Shown in pieces: positions 1 to 7,162 of a DNA stretch of 64,000 nt. Under the pieces are notes generated by a model. The model had not been told where the DNA came from, made no database searches, and saw only the letters and a program-made list of their open reading frames with translations. The position numbers and the translations under genes are program-made. The stretch's first letter is position 1. Every line of letters begins with the position of its first letter. Source of the DNA: Prauserella marina (GTDB lineage: Bacteria > Actinomycetota > Actinomycetes > Mycobacteriales > Pseudonocardiaceae). Where the stretch lies: assembly GCF_002240355.1 (NCBI RefSeq), contig NZ_CP016353.1, forward strand, positions 3,274,501 through 3,338,500, given 5' to 3'.

Positions 1-462
1 GTGCCGACGATCGCCGCCGTGCACGGGCCCGCGGTGGGAGCGGGCCTGAACCTCGCCATGGTGTGCGACGTGCGGATCGCGGGACCGCGTGCCTCGTTCG
101 CGGCGACGTTCACCAAGATCGGTCTGCACCCCGGCGGTGGCTGCACCTACTTCCTCGTCGAAGCTCTCGGCAAGCAGCGGGCACTGGCGATGTTGCTCGA
201 CGGTGGCGCGCTCGACGGGGCAGCGGCCGTCGACGCGGGACTCGCGCTCGAACTGGCCGACGATCCGGTCGCCGCGGCGCACGAGCGGGCGGCGGCGTGG
301 GCGGCGCTCGATCCCGCGCTGGTCGCCGACATCAAGACCGCGGTGGGTATCGCGGGGCGCGGTGACTTCGCGGCCAGCCTGGAATTCGAGTCGTGGGCAC
401 AGGCGAGCACGGCCACCGGGCCGGCCATTCAGCAGGCGGTCGCCCGGTTCCGCAGGTCATGA
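1..462 (+). CDS. Enoyl-CoA hydratase/isomerase (crotonase fold), 5' end outside window
   Basis: C-terminal 153 residues of a crotonase-family protein, which hydrates or isomerises acyl-CoA thioesters in the cytoplasm. The oxyanion-hole stretch [15 protein letters not shown] is at visible residues 9-23, followed by [16 protein letters not shown], the second loop typical of actinobacterial enoyl-CoA hydratases. At the position where classical crotonases carry the catalytic Glu of a PEI motif this protein has TKI, so a plain hydratase reaction is uncertain. The family is normally about 250-260 residues, so roughly 100 are missing off the window edge and the GTG at base 1 is probably internal. 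The stop codon overlaps the convergent LysR gene by 6 bp. Confidence 0.85.
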   Translation: MPTIAAVHGPAVGAGLNLAMVCDVRIAGPRASFAATFTKIGLHPGGGCTYFLVEALGKQRALAMLLDGGALDGAAAVDAGLALELADDPVAAAHERAAAWAALDPALVADIKTAVGIAGRGDFAASLEFESWAQASTATGPAIQQAVARFRRS

Positions 463-1386
463 ACCCGTCGCGGCAGGTGTCTCGGCGGCGAGTTCGGCCA
501 CCGAGGCCAGGCATTGGCGTAACCACTGGTGGCCCGCGTCCCGTTCGTGCACCGGATGCCAAACCGCCGACTCGACGAACCTGGTCGGCTCGCCCCGCAG
601 TTCGACGATCCTGACCTCGCCCGAGCCGGTCAGCCGGTCGGCGACCCCGCGCGGAACCAGTCCCGCCCTGTTCGTGCCGCGAACCAGCAACGGGACGGAA
701 AGAAACGACTCCACCGTCGCGGCGATCAGCGGAACCGTCTCCGCCGCGCGAAGCCCCAGCGCGGGTACCTCGTCGACCGAGGAGCCTCCCGCCACCACCC
801 ACGGCAGCGCCGACAGTTCGGCGACGGTCGCGCTGCCGCCGACCACCTGCCGGTCGGCGTCCACGACGGCGACCCACTCGTCCACCAACAGGTCCTGTGA
901 GGGCAGCCCGGTGACAACGCCCTTGCGCAGTACCAGCGCGTCGACGGTGCGCAGGCACTCGTCGACCCTGTCGATCGTGCCGGGCGGACATGACAGCAGC
1001 CGAAGCCGGACGTTCGGCGCCCGTTCCGCGATGATCCGGTGCAACCAGGGGCCCGCGGTGGCCATACCGTAGTCGGAGGCGAGAACCGTGAACTCGCGTT
1101 CGGCCGTGGCCGGATCGAAGTCGGGCATGCTGGTGAACACTCGCTCCGCTCCCGCGAGCGCGGTGCCGAGCAGCGGACGCAAATGCTCGGCGAGCGGGGT
1201 GAGCTCGTACTGGTTGCCTCGGCGCACGAGCAGATCGTCGGCGAAATGCCTGCGAAGCCGGCCCAGCGCGGTGGACATCGTCGGCTGGCTCAGGCCGATC
1301 CGGTGGGCGGCTTTGGTGACACTCTTCTCGGCGAGCAACGCATCCAGCAGCACCATCAGATTGAGGTCGAGGCCGCGCGGATGCAC
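457..1386 (-). CDS. LysR-family transcriptional regulator
   Basis: 309-residue LysR-type regulator. The winged HTH fills the first ~65 residues ([20 protein letters not shown], then [16 protein letters not shown] and DDLLVRRG), a pattern typical of the NodD/LinR-like subgroup; the rest is the periplasmic-binding-like effector domain. An upstream ATG at 1431 is in frame, but I chose GTG 1386 because a T-N11-A dyad (1395-1415) lies just upstream and would otherwise be inside the gene. It is divergent from the haem N-demethylase/reductase operon, which it probably controls in response to an unknown amine or aromatic effector. Confidence 0.88.
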   Translation of the reverse strand: MHPRGLDLNLMVLLDALLAEKSVTKAAHRIGLSQPTMSTALGRLRRHFADDLLVRRGNQYELTPLAEHLRPLLGTALAGAERVFTSMPDFDPATAEREFTVLASDYGMATAGPWLHRIIAERAPNVRLRLLSCPPGTIDRVDECLRTVDALVLRKGVVTGLPSQDLLVDEWVAVVDADRQVVGGSATVAELSALPWVVAGGSSVDEVPALGLRAAETVPLIAATVESFLSVPLLVRGTNRAGLVPRGVADRLTGSGEVRIVELRGEPTRFVESAVWHPVHERDAGHQWLRQCLASVAELAAETPAATGS

Positions 1387-1394
1387 CGGCACAG

Positions 1395-1415
1395 GGTATC
1401 GGAGCGCCCAATACC
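1395..1415. promoter_or_regulatory. LysR box (T-N11-A dyad)
   Basis: GGTAT-N11-ATACC, a perfect 5-bp-arm dyad with the T-N11-A spacing typical of LysR regulators. It sits between the LysR start (1386) and the divergent reductase start (1479), consistent with autoregulation and control of the neighbouring operon. Confidence 0.6.
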
Positions 1416-1478
1416 GGGCAGGGTGCAGCATGATGAACCCGATGTGCCCGTGCGCCTGACGAGCCGAGGGAGGTGTCC

Positions 1479-2420
1479 ATGACCGGGTTCGAGCTGCGGT
1501 TGCGGATCACCGGCGCTGACTCGCGGCCAGGGGACGTCCGCTCGCTGCGGCTGCGCGACGACGGCGGCGGCCGGCTTCCCGGCTTTACCCCCGGCAGTCA
1601 CCTCGTGCTCGACTGCGCTGGGCGGCGCAACGCCTACTCGCTCACCGGCCCCGCCATGGCGCCTGAGGAGTATCACCTGTCGGTGCTGCTGCGTTCCTCG
1701 GGCAATGGTGGGTCCGCCTACCTGCACGGTCTCGACGTCGGTTCCGTCGTCCGGTCCTCGCGGCCCCGCAGCGCCTTCCCTCCGGTCGCGACGGCACGAC
1801 ATCATCTCTTCGTCGCGGGCGGTATCGGGATCACCCCCATGCTCGCGCACGTACGGGAAGCGCTGCGCTGGGACCGTTCGTTCACCCTCGTCTACGTGTA
1901 CCGGCGTGGCCGAGGCGCCCACCTTCCCGAACTCAGGGCACTGTGCGGCGACCGGCTGTCCGAGCCGCGCGGCCGCGACGAGACCAGAGCCGTGCTCGGC
2001 GACCTGCTCACGTCGCGGCCACTCGGCACGCACCTCTATCTCTGCGGGCCCGGCTCGCTCACCGACATGGTCACCACGGCCGCCACGGCGGCGGGCTGGC
2101 CGGGGCAGCGGGTGCACACCGAGCGGTTCTCCGCCGCCGACCACGCCCCCGGAAACCCGTTCACCGCCATCATCGCCGGTTCGGGCGAGACCGTCGCGGT
2201 CGGAGGAGACGAGAGTCTGCTCAGCGCGCTCCGGCGCGCCGGCCATGCCGTACCCAGCCTGTGCGAGCAGGGAGTGTGCGGCGAATGCAGGGTCGGCGTC
2301 CTCTCCGGAACGCCGCAGCACAGGGACCATTACCTCACGCCAGCCGAACGCGCTTCGGGTGAGGCCGTCATGTGCTGCGTGTCAAGGGCCGGTGACGAAG
2401 GGCTGGTGCTCGACCTGTGA
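1479..2420 (+). CDS. PDR/VanB-type oxidoreductase (flavin, NAD(P)H, C-terminal 2Fe-2S)
   Basis: 313-residue phthalate-dioxygenase-reductase-like protein that passes electrons from NAD(P)H through flavin to a [2Fe-2S] cluster. Flavin domain first (NAYSL near residue 50), then a nucleotide-binding domain (GGIGITPML and LYLCGPGSL), then a plant-type ferredoxin domain with cysteines at 262, 267, 270 and 299/300 (CEQGVCGEC...CC). ATG 1479 is preceded by GGGAGG at 1468-1473; the GTG two codons earlier lies inside this RBS. The stop overlaps the next start (GTGA), so it is translationally coupled to the DUF3445 haem protein and is most likely its reductase. Confidence 0.9.
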   Translation: MTGFELRLRITGADSRPGDVRSLRLRDDGGGRLPGFTPGSHLVLDCAGRRNAYSLTGPAMAPEEYHLSVLLRSSGNGGSAYLHGLDVGSVVRSSRPRSAFPPVATARHHLFVAGGIGITPMLAHVREALRWDRSFTLVYVYRRGRGAHLPELRALCGDRLSEPRGRDETRAVLGDLLTSRPLGTHLYLCGPGSLTDMVTTAATAAGWPGQRVHTERFSAADHAPGNPFTAIIAGSGETVAVGGDESLLSALRRAGHAVPSLCEQGVCGECRVGVLSGTPQHRDHYLTPAERASGEAVMCCVSRAGDEGLVLDL

Positions 2421-3382
2421 CACTGACCCGCTTTCCCTTCCCTCTCACCTCGGACCGCTTCCAGTACCGCACCAACGTCGAACCGGCCCGCGGGTTCGTC
2501 GAAACGGAAACCGGCGGCTGGGGCGGCACCGTGTTCGACATCGACGCCGACTACGCGACGGCGCTCGCCGAGCGCGAGCGCATCCTGCTCGCCGACCCCA
2601 GTCGCTGCGTCCGGCCACCCCACATGCGAGCCGCCGCGTGGGACACGCTGCTCACCGTGCTCGGGGAACTCGCGGCGGAATTCCCGCGGCACATGCGGCT
2701 CGACCGCGACGCGAGCACCTACCGCTGGCACAACGCGCTGCTCGGAGTGACCCAGGAATTCGAACTCGGCGACGAGGCGTCCCTGCCGTGTGATCCGCTG
2801 CGCTTCGCCGCGAGCCAGGTGCAGGACGACCTCGTGCTGCTCGACCAGCGCGAAGACACCCTGTGGGTGGACGCCGGACTGGTCACCTTCGCGGCGGGCT
2901 GGTCACTCGGCTTCGACGCGGGGATGCGGTTCGGCGAGATCCACGGGCCCGTTCCGAGACTGCGCGAGGAAGGCGTCGTCGAGAGGTCGGAGCGGTTCCT
3001 GCTGCGGCTGCGCGCCGGCTTGGATTTCCGGCGTACCAACTGGTCCATGACCGTGGGACGGCGGCTGGACACCTCTATCGAGAGCCGACCGGACTGGAAA
3101 CCGGACTGGTATGGCATCGCCATCGACGAACTCCTGCCATGGCGGCTGCACCTGCGCGTCGAGGTGCAGCACCTGATCCGGCTCAGTACCTCGGGCGCCA
3201 TCCTGTTCACGATCCGCACCTACCTCGCCTCACTCGCCGAGATCGCCGAAGTACCGGCGTGGCGGCGACGGCTGGCCGCCGTACTCGCCGATCTGCCTCC
3301 CGACGTCGCCGAGTACAAGGGGCTCACCGAATGCCTTCCCGCCGCGGTGCGGTGGCTGCGTTCTGGGGCCTCGGCGTCGTGA
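2417..3382 (+). CDS. DUF3445 protein, haem-dependent oxidative N-demethylase alpha-like
   Basis: 321-residue protein matching the DUF3445 family, whose characterised members are the haem-binding PAS-fold subunit of oxidative N-demethylase/dimethylamine monooxygenase. Recognisable segments are an N-terminal FQYRTNVEPARGF-like region, FAASQVQDDLVLLDQRED in the middle, FAAGWSLGFDAGM, the HGPVP turn, and RTNWSM followed by LRVEVQHLIRL near residue 250. The GTG start overlaps the reductase stop, so the two form an operon. Only one reductase-like partner is present, whereas known enzymes are multi-subunit. The substrate (a methylated amine?) is inferred from the family. The GTG has no separate RBS, as expected for coupling. 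Confidence 0.82.
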   Translation: MTLTRFPFPLTSDRFQYRTNVEPARGFVETETGGWGGTVFDIDADYATALAERERILLADPSRCVRPPHMRAAAWDTLLTVLGELAAEFPRHMRLDRDASTYRWHNALLGVTQEFELGDEASLPCDPLRFAASQVQDDLVLLDQREDTLWVDAGLVTFAAGWSLGFDAGMRFGEIHGPVPRLREEGVVERSERFLLRLRAGLDFRRTNWSMTVGRRLDTSIESRPDWKPDWYGIAIDELLPWRLHLRVEVQHLIRLSTSGAILFTIRTYLASLAEIAEVPAWRRRLAAVLADLPPDVAEYKGLTECLPAAVRWLRSGASAS

Positions 3383-3426
3383 GCAGGGCAAACGCGTAGC
3401 GCGCCGGAAAATGTCGGTGGCCGATG

Positions 3427-3440
3427 CGAACATATGTTCG
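3427..3440. promoter_or_regulatory. LexA (SOS) box overlapping the dinB start codon
   Basis: CGAACATATGTTCG is a perfect dyad matching the actinobacterial SOS consensus CGAAC-N4-GTTCG. The dinB ATG (3434-3436) is inside the operator. Confidence 0.85.
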
Positions 3441-4633
3441 TGTCGATCGAAGGGTCCATCCTGCACGCCGACCTCGACGCGTTCTACGCGTCGGTGGAGC
3501 AGCGCGACAACCCGAGGTTGCGGGCACGGCCCGTGATCGTCGGCGGGGGAGTGGTGCTCGCGGCCAGCTATGAAGCCAAAGCGCGGGGTGTCCGCACGGC
3601 GATGGGCGGAACGCGGGCGCGGCGACTGTGTCCCGACGCCGTCGTCGTGCCGCCGCGGATGTCGGCGTACGCGCAGGCGAGCAAGGCGGTGTTCGAGATC
3701 TTCCGCGAAACCTCACCTGTCGTCGAAGGCATCTCCATCGACGAAGCGTTTCTCGACGTCGGCGGGCTGTGGCGCTTGGCGGGCCCCGCTCGCGGCATCG
3801 CCGAGCGGCTACGCCGCACCGTCGCCGAACGCGTCGGGCTTCCCATCACCGTGGGTGTCGCGCGCACCAAGTTCCTCGCCAAGGTCGCCAGCGGCGTCGC
3901 GAAACCGGACGGCCTGCTCGTCGTACCCTCCGACGGCGAGCTGGCGTTCCTGCATCCGCTGCCCGTCGAGCGACTGTGGGGCGTCGGCAAGGTCACCGCG
4001 GCCAAGCTGCACGCGAAGGGCTTGCTGACCGTCGGTCATGTCGCCGCGCTTCCCGAGCCGGATCTCGTGAGGCTGCTCGGTGTCGCCTCAGGGCGGCATC
4101 TGCACGCGCTCGCCCACAATCGCGATCCGCGTCCAGTACGGGCCGGGCGCAGGCGCAGGTCCATGGGCTCTCAGCGGGCGCTCGGTAGCAGAAGACGCCG
4201 TACGCCGGAGGAACTGGACGCCATGCTCGCCGGGCTCGTCGACCGGCTGGGCCGGAGGCTGCGCGCCGCGGGCAGGGTGTGCGGAACCGTGGTGCTTCGC
4301 CTTCGGTTCGCCGACTTCACCATGGTGACCAGATCGCACACCCTGCCCGAGGCCACCGCGCACACCGAAACTATCCTCGCCGCCGCACGCGTGCTGCTCG
4401 CGGCGGCGGCGCCGGTCATCGCCCGCGACGGCATCACCCTCATCGGGGTCTCACTGTCCAATCTGGACAATGACGACGCGGTACAGCTCGTTTTGCCTTT
4501 CGGTGAACAGGACGGCCCCGCGCTCGACTCCGCCCTCGACGTCGTGCGCGACCGGTTCGGCTCCTCCGCGATCACCAGGGCCGCGCTCCTCGGCAGAGAA
4601 CAAGGACCCTCCGTACCGCTGCTACCCGATTAG
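3434..4633 (+). CDS. dinB: DNA polymerase IV (Y family)
   Basis: 399-residue Y-family translesion polymerase. Palm motifs DLDAFYASVE (residues 13-22) and SIDEAFLD (Asp103/Glu104) supply the metal-binding carboxylates. The HhH segment VERLWGVGKVTAAKLHAKGL, the little-finger domain and a beta-clamp motif QLVLPF near the C-terminus follow in the usual order. No inactivating change is seen. ATG 3434 lies within a LexA box and has no RBS. An in-frame GTG at 3440 would also start the protein without losing the palm, so the true start is uncertain by two codons. Expected to be SOS-induced. It converges on a second LexA-box gene. Confidence 0.93.
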   Translation: MFVSIEGSILHADLDAFYASVEQRDNPRLRARPVIVGGGVVLAASYEAKARGVRTAMGGTRARRLCPDAVVVPPRMSAYAQASKAVFEIFRETSPVVEGISIDEAFLDVGGLWRLAGPARGIAERLRRTVAERVGLPITVGVARTKFLAKVASGVAKPDGLLVVPSDGELAFLHPLPVERLWGVGKVTAAKLHAKGLLTVGHVAALPEPDLVRLLGVASGRHLHALAHNRDPRPVRAGRRRRSMGSQRALGSRRRRTPEELDAMLAGLVDRLGRRLRAAGRVCGTVVLRLRFADFTMVTRSHTLPEATAHTETILAAARVLLAAAAPVIARDGITLIGVSLSNLDNDDAVQLVLPFGEQDGPALDSALDVVRDRFGSSAITRAALLGREQGPSVPLLPD

Positions 4634-4846
4634 CCGTGAGGAGTGTGGTCGTGATGTCGTGGCCTGATCTGCGGCTGGACCGGGCCTGGTGATCCTCTGC
4701 CGTGCCAGCGGGGATCAGCGTGGTTCCTCGCAAGGCCGTGCCGGACAGGGAAGCCCGGGCTTTCCCGCAATGCCGCGAGGGCCGTGCTGGTCTCGCAGGC
4801 CCCTTGCCACGGGCAACGGGATTCGCGGCACGCCAGGCGTGGCTGT

Positions 4847-5224
4847 TCAGCCGGGTGGGTGGCGGGAATCGTGGCGGATCACATGCTGGGGCACGAACGC
4901 CGTGACGACGGTGCGCCACTGAAGGTCGGCGGTCAGCAGCTGATAACTCACGACGCCAAGCGGCCCGCCATCGACGGCGGGTATCCAGCCGCGCAGCAAG
5001 CCCTTCGCCTCGTACCGGTACTGCATGCCGCCTGGTGCCTCGTCGTAAAACGCGAACGGGTCGCGGCGCAACGAACCGCGCAGGTCGACCCACACCCAGC
5101 GAGGCGGATCCACCGGCCGGAACAACTCCGGCGGCCGATCCGAGGGCGTCCACACCGGGCGAGTGGGCGTCGAACTGACGTCCCTCCGCCACCAACGGAA
5201 GGCCGCCTGCGGTAGTTGATTCAC
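4847..5224 (-). CDS. LexA-controlled protein of unknown function
   Basis: 125-residue protein with no family I recognise. It is rich in Trp, Arg and Pro, with FRWWRRD near the N-terminus, then WTPSDRPPELFRPVDPPRWV, a mid-region PFAFYDEAPGGMQYRYEAKG, and WRTVVTAFVPQHVIRHD at the end; no membrane segment. GTG 5224 is preceded by GGGGAG at a good distance, and 27 bp further upstream is a perfect SOS box (5251-5266). It is convergent with dinB, so the two form a small damage-response locus. A DNA-repair or mutagenesis accessory role is inferred only from regulation. An upstream in-frame extension exists but has no RBS and would run through the LexA box. Confidence 0.65.
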   Translation of the reverse strand: MNQLPQAAFRWWRRDVSSTPTRPVWTPSDRPPELFRPVDPPRWVWVDLRGSLRRDPFAFYDEAPGGMQYRYEAKGLLRGWIPAVDGGPLGVVSYQLLTADLQWRTVVTAFVPQHVIRHDSRHPPG

Positions 5225-5250
5225 ATGTACTCCCCTGACTCGCCACTGAT

Positions 5251-5266
5251 TCGAACAAAGGTTCGA
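5251..5266. promoter_or_regulatory. LexA (SOS) box
   Basis: TCGAACAAAGGTTCGA matches the full actinobacterial/mycobacterial SOS consensus TCGAAC-N4-GTTCGA with perfect arms. It lies 27 bp upstream of the minus-strand gene starting at 5224. No plus-strand gene lies nearby, so that gene is the likely target. Confidence 0.88.
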
Positions 5267-5310
5267 AACATGTGTCAAGGGGCCTGTCGCGGTGGTCACC
5301 GCGCTCCCGC

Positions 5311-5414
5311 GAGTCCCCCGCCAGGACACCGAGATCCGCACTCCGGCCGCCGACATCCGCGTCCAGGACGACGAGTTCGGCGCCCAGGACCACGAGTTGC
5401 CCACTCGGCCCGAA
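5311..5414 (+). repeat. 21-bp tandem repeat array A
   Basis: Five degenerate units (20, 21, 21, 21, 21 bp), each beginning GAG or GAC and four carrying a GA(G/C)(A/T)T(C/G) start; the best-kept core is GAGATCCGC. This is the same family as arrays B, C and D. Here the GAGATCCGC strand is plus, opposite to array B on the other side of the crotonase gene. Confidence 0.75.
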
Positions 5415-5643
5415 GCGACCGGTGCGAATGGACGCGGACCTCCGGAGGAAGCCCCCGGTCGACCAACACGGGCATCTACCAGGCACCGCATGGAACTGCG
5501 GCATTCGGCAAAAAGCCGTGGTGCGGCTGGAAAGCCGACTCGCCGGACGAGGCAGCACGCGATCCATTCCACCCAGCGTCCGGCTTCCTACCGCCCTCGG
5601 AGGCGTCCGCCACCAGCCCGGAGCCGCCCCGCCACCGGGGCGA

Positions 5644-5709
5644 ACCAAGCCGCCACAGGTCCGGAACCGTCCCCACCGCCAGGGTCGCCCGCCACCAAGC
5701 CGCCACAGG
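5644..5709. repeat. 16-bp direct repeat pair
   Basis: ACCAAGCCGCCACAGG occurs exactly at 5644-5659 and 5694-5709 (50-bp period) within GC-rich non-coding DNA. Its function is unknown. Confidence 0.7.
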
Positions 5710-5794
5710 CGGAAACCATCTCGGTCACCGGAATCGCTCGCCACGGGGCCGCCACCGGGGTGGCTGCCCCCGGGAGGGGGCCGGAGGTGTCGCG

Positions 5795-6562
5795 TCACTC
5801 GCCTCGCCACACAGGTGCGCGTTTTTCCTTGAAGGCCAGGGCACCTTCCCGTGCGTCGGCTGACGAGCGCACCGGCTCCGCGAATTCGTCCTGCTTGGTG
5901 AATGCCTCGTCGGCGGCCCAGTCCCTCGACGCCGTGATGATCGCCTTGCTGGCCCGTACCGCGAGTGGACCGTTTCGCGCTATGAGGCGTGCCAGTTCGA
6001 TCGCGGTTTCCTTCGCCGCGCCGGGTTTGGTGAGCCGGTTGACGAGGTGAACCTCGGCGGCGACGGCCGCGGACACGAACTCACCGGTCAGCGCCCACTC
6101 CACGGCCAGGTGGTACGGAACTCGTTCCCGCAGCCGCAGCAAGCCACCACCCGCCGCGACAAGACCGCGCCTGACCTCAGGCAGTCCGAAGACGGCATTG
6201 TCGGCCGCGACGATCAGGTCACAGGCAAGCACGACCTCGAAGCCGCCCGCGATCGCATGCCCCTCGACGGCGGCGATCAACGGTTTCACGGGTGGTTGCC
6301 GGACGATCCCCGCGAACCCGCGCTCCCGCACCGAAGGACGCTCACCGGCGAGGAACGCCTTGAGATCCATCCCGGCGCAGAACGTCGATCCCGCTCCGGT
6401 GACGACACCCGCGACGAGATCGTCGTCGGCGTCGAGTTCGCTCATGGCGGCCGCGATACCTTCGGCGGCCTCGGTGTTGATCGCATTGCGTGCTTCGGGC
6501 CGGTTGATGGTCACGACAAGGACGCCGTCGATCCGTTCGGTCAGGACGGGGGAGTCGGTCAC
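5795..6562 (-). CDS. Enoyl-CoA hydratase/isomerase family protein
   Basis: 255-residue full-length crotonase. The oxyanion-hole segments are STFCAGMDLKAFLAG (residues ~60-75) and EGHAIAGGFEVVLACDLIVA (~105-125). FGLPEVRRGLVAAGGGLLRL carries the Glu of the PE(V/I) motif, so the usual acid/base residue is present, unlike the crotonase at the left edge. GTG 6562 has GAGGAG about six bases upstream; the longer open frame to 6874 reads through repeat array B and is rejected. It acts on an acyl-CoA ester in lipid or side-chain breakdown; the substrate cannot be told. It is flanked by inverted 21-bp repeat arrays A and B. Confidence 0.88.
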   Translation of the reverse strand: MTDSPVLTERIDGVLVVTINRPEARNAINTEAAEGIAAAMSELDADDDLVAGVVTGAGSTFCAGMDLKAFLAGERPSVRERGFAGIVRQPPVKPLIAAVEGHAIAGGFEVVLACDLIVAADNAVFGLPEVRRGLVAAGGGLLRLRERVPYHLAVEWALTGEFVSAAVAAEVHLVNRLTKPGAAKETAIELARLIARNGPLAVRASKAIITASRDWAADEAFTKQDEFAEPVRSSADAREGALAFKEKRAPVWRGE

Positions 6563-6629
6563 GGTCTGCTCCTCACTGCCGGGTTCAGCTCGATCATCGT
6601 CGGTGATGCGAGCGGCCGGAGGGAATGCC

Positions 6630-6734
6630 TGAGCGCGCATCTCGCCGTCCTGGGTGCGGATCTCGGCGTCCCCGACGCGCAACTCGGCGGCCTGAGTGCG
6701 GAACTCGCGCTCCTGAGCGGGGGACTCGCACGGG
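6630..6734 (-). repeat. 21-bp tandem repeat array B
   Basis: Five consecutive 21-bp units at 6630-6650, 6651-6671, 6672-6692, 6693-6713 and 6714-6734. Consensus on the plus strand is TGAGTGCGGATCTCGGCGTC plus C, i.e. GAGATCCGC on the minus strand. It lies 68 bp upstream of the crotonase start and before the divergent EthD gene. Confidence 0.85.
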
Positions 6735-6827
6735 GCGTTCCTCCTCGGGCGCTCGGCGGCTACCGTGAACCGGTCTCGACAAGTCGCCGCCCGGTTCGCT
6801 GCCAAGCGAGGCCAGAAGGGACCCGCC

Positions 6828-7136
6828 GTGTACCGCATGATCGTCCAGTACACCCACCCCGCCGACCCTGACAAGTTCCTCGCCTACTACCGCGACGTGC
6901 ACGCCCCGCTCGCCGCCGGGCTGCCCGGCCTCGTCTCGCTCGACTGGGTGGCCTGCGAAACCCTCGACGGCTCGCGCGCACCCCACTTCCTCATCGCGAC
7001 ACTCACCTGGAACAGCAAGGCCGACGCACTCGCCGCGCTCGGCTCGCCGCAAGGAAAGGCCACGACCGCCGACCTCGCCAACTTCACCGATCCCGCGACC
7101 GTGGCGGTCGACTTCGGTGAGGTGAACCCCGGCTGA
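6828..7136 (+). CDS. EthD-domain protein
   Basis: 102-residue protein of the EthD dimeric alpha/beta-barrel family, small cytoplasmic proteins tied to degradation of ethers and other xenobiotics or to polyketide tailoring. It starts with YRMIVQYTHPADPDKFLAYY followed by RDVHAPLAAGLPGL, the HxP signature of the family, and ends with a predicted strand (ATVAVDFGEV). GTG 6828 has AGAAGGG a few bases upstream; an upstream ATG at 6765 would add 21 unrelated residues. It is divergent from the crotonase with array B between, so co-regulation is possible. It converges on the DUF3558 gene. Confidence 0.8.
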   Translation: MYRMIVQYTHPADPDKFLAYYRDVHAPLAAGLPGLVSLDWVACETLDGSRAPHFLIATLTWNSKADALAALGSPQGKATTADLANFTDPATVAVDFGEVNPG

Positions 7137-7162
7137 GCCCCACGGCCGGGCACCAGGCTCAG
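7133..7162. terminator. Bidirectional terminator-like dyad over convergent stop codons
   Basis: CTGAGCC (7133-7139) pairs with GGCTCAG (7156-7162). The EthD stop codon is in the left arm and the stop of the convergent lipoprotein gene is in the right arm. No T-tract follows. Confidence 0.45.

Larger units (their letters stand above)
5267..5794. other. Non-coding interval with 21-bp and 16-bp repeats
   Basis: A 528-bp stretch between the crotonase stop and the SOS box. It holds repeat array A (5311-5414), then a GC-rich, Pro/Gly-codon-like section with a 16-bp exact duplication (5644-5659 and 5694-5709). Long open frames cross it on both strands, but their translations are low-complexity, lack RBSs and match no family, so I call no gene here. 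Confidence 0.6.

Noticed and set aside
4572-5810. 412-residue minus-strand frame across the 4.6-5.8 kb gap
   Set aside because: It overlaps the dinB 3' end and the small LexA-controlled gene in other frames and reads Gly/Arg-rich repeats; GC-driven open frame.
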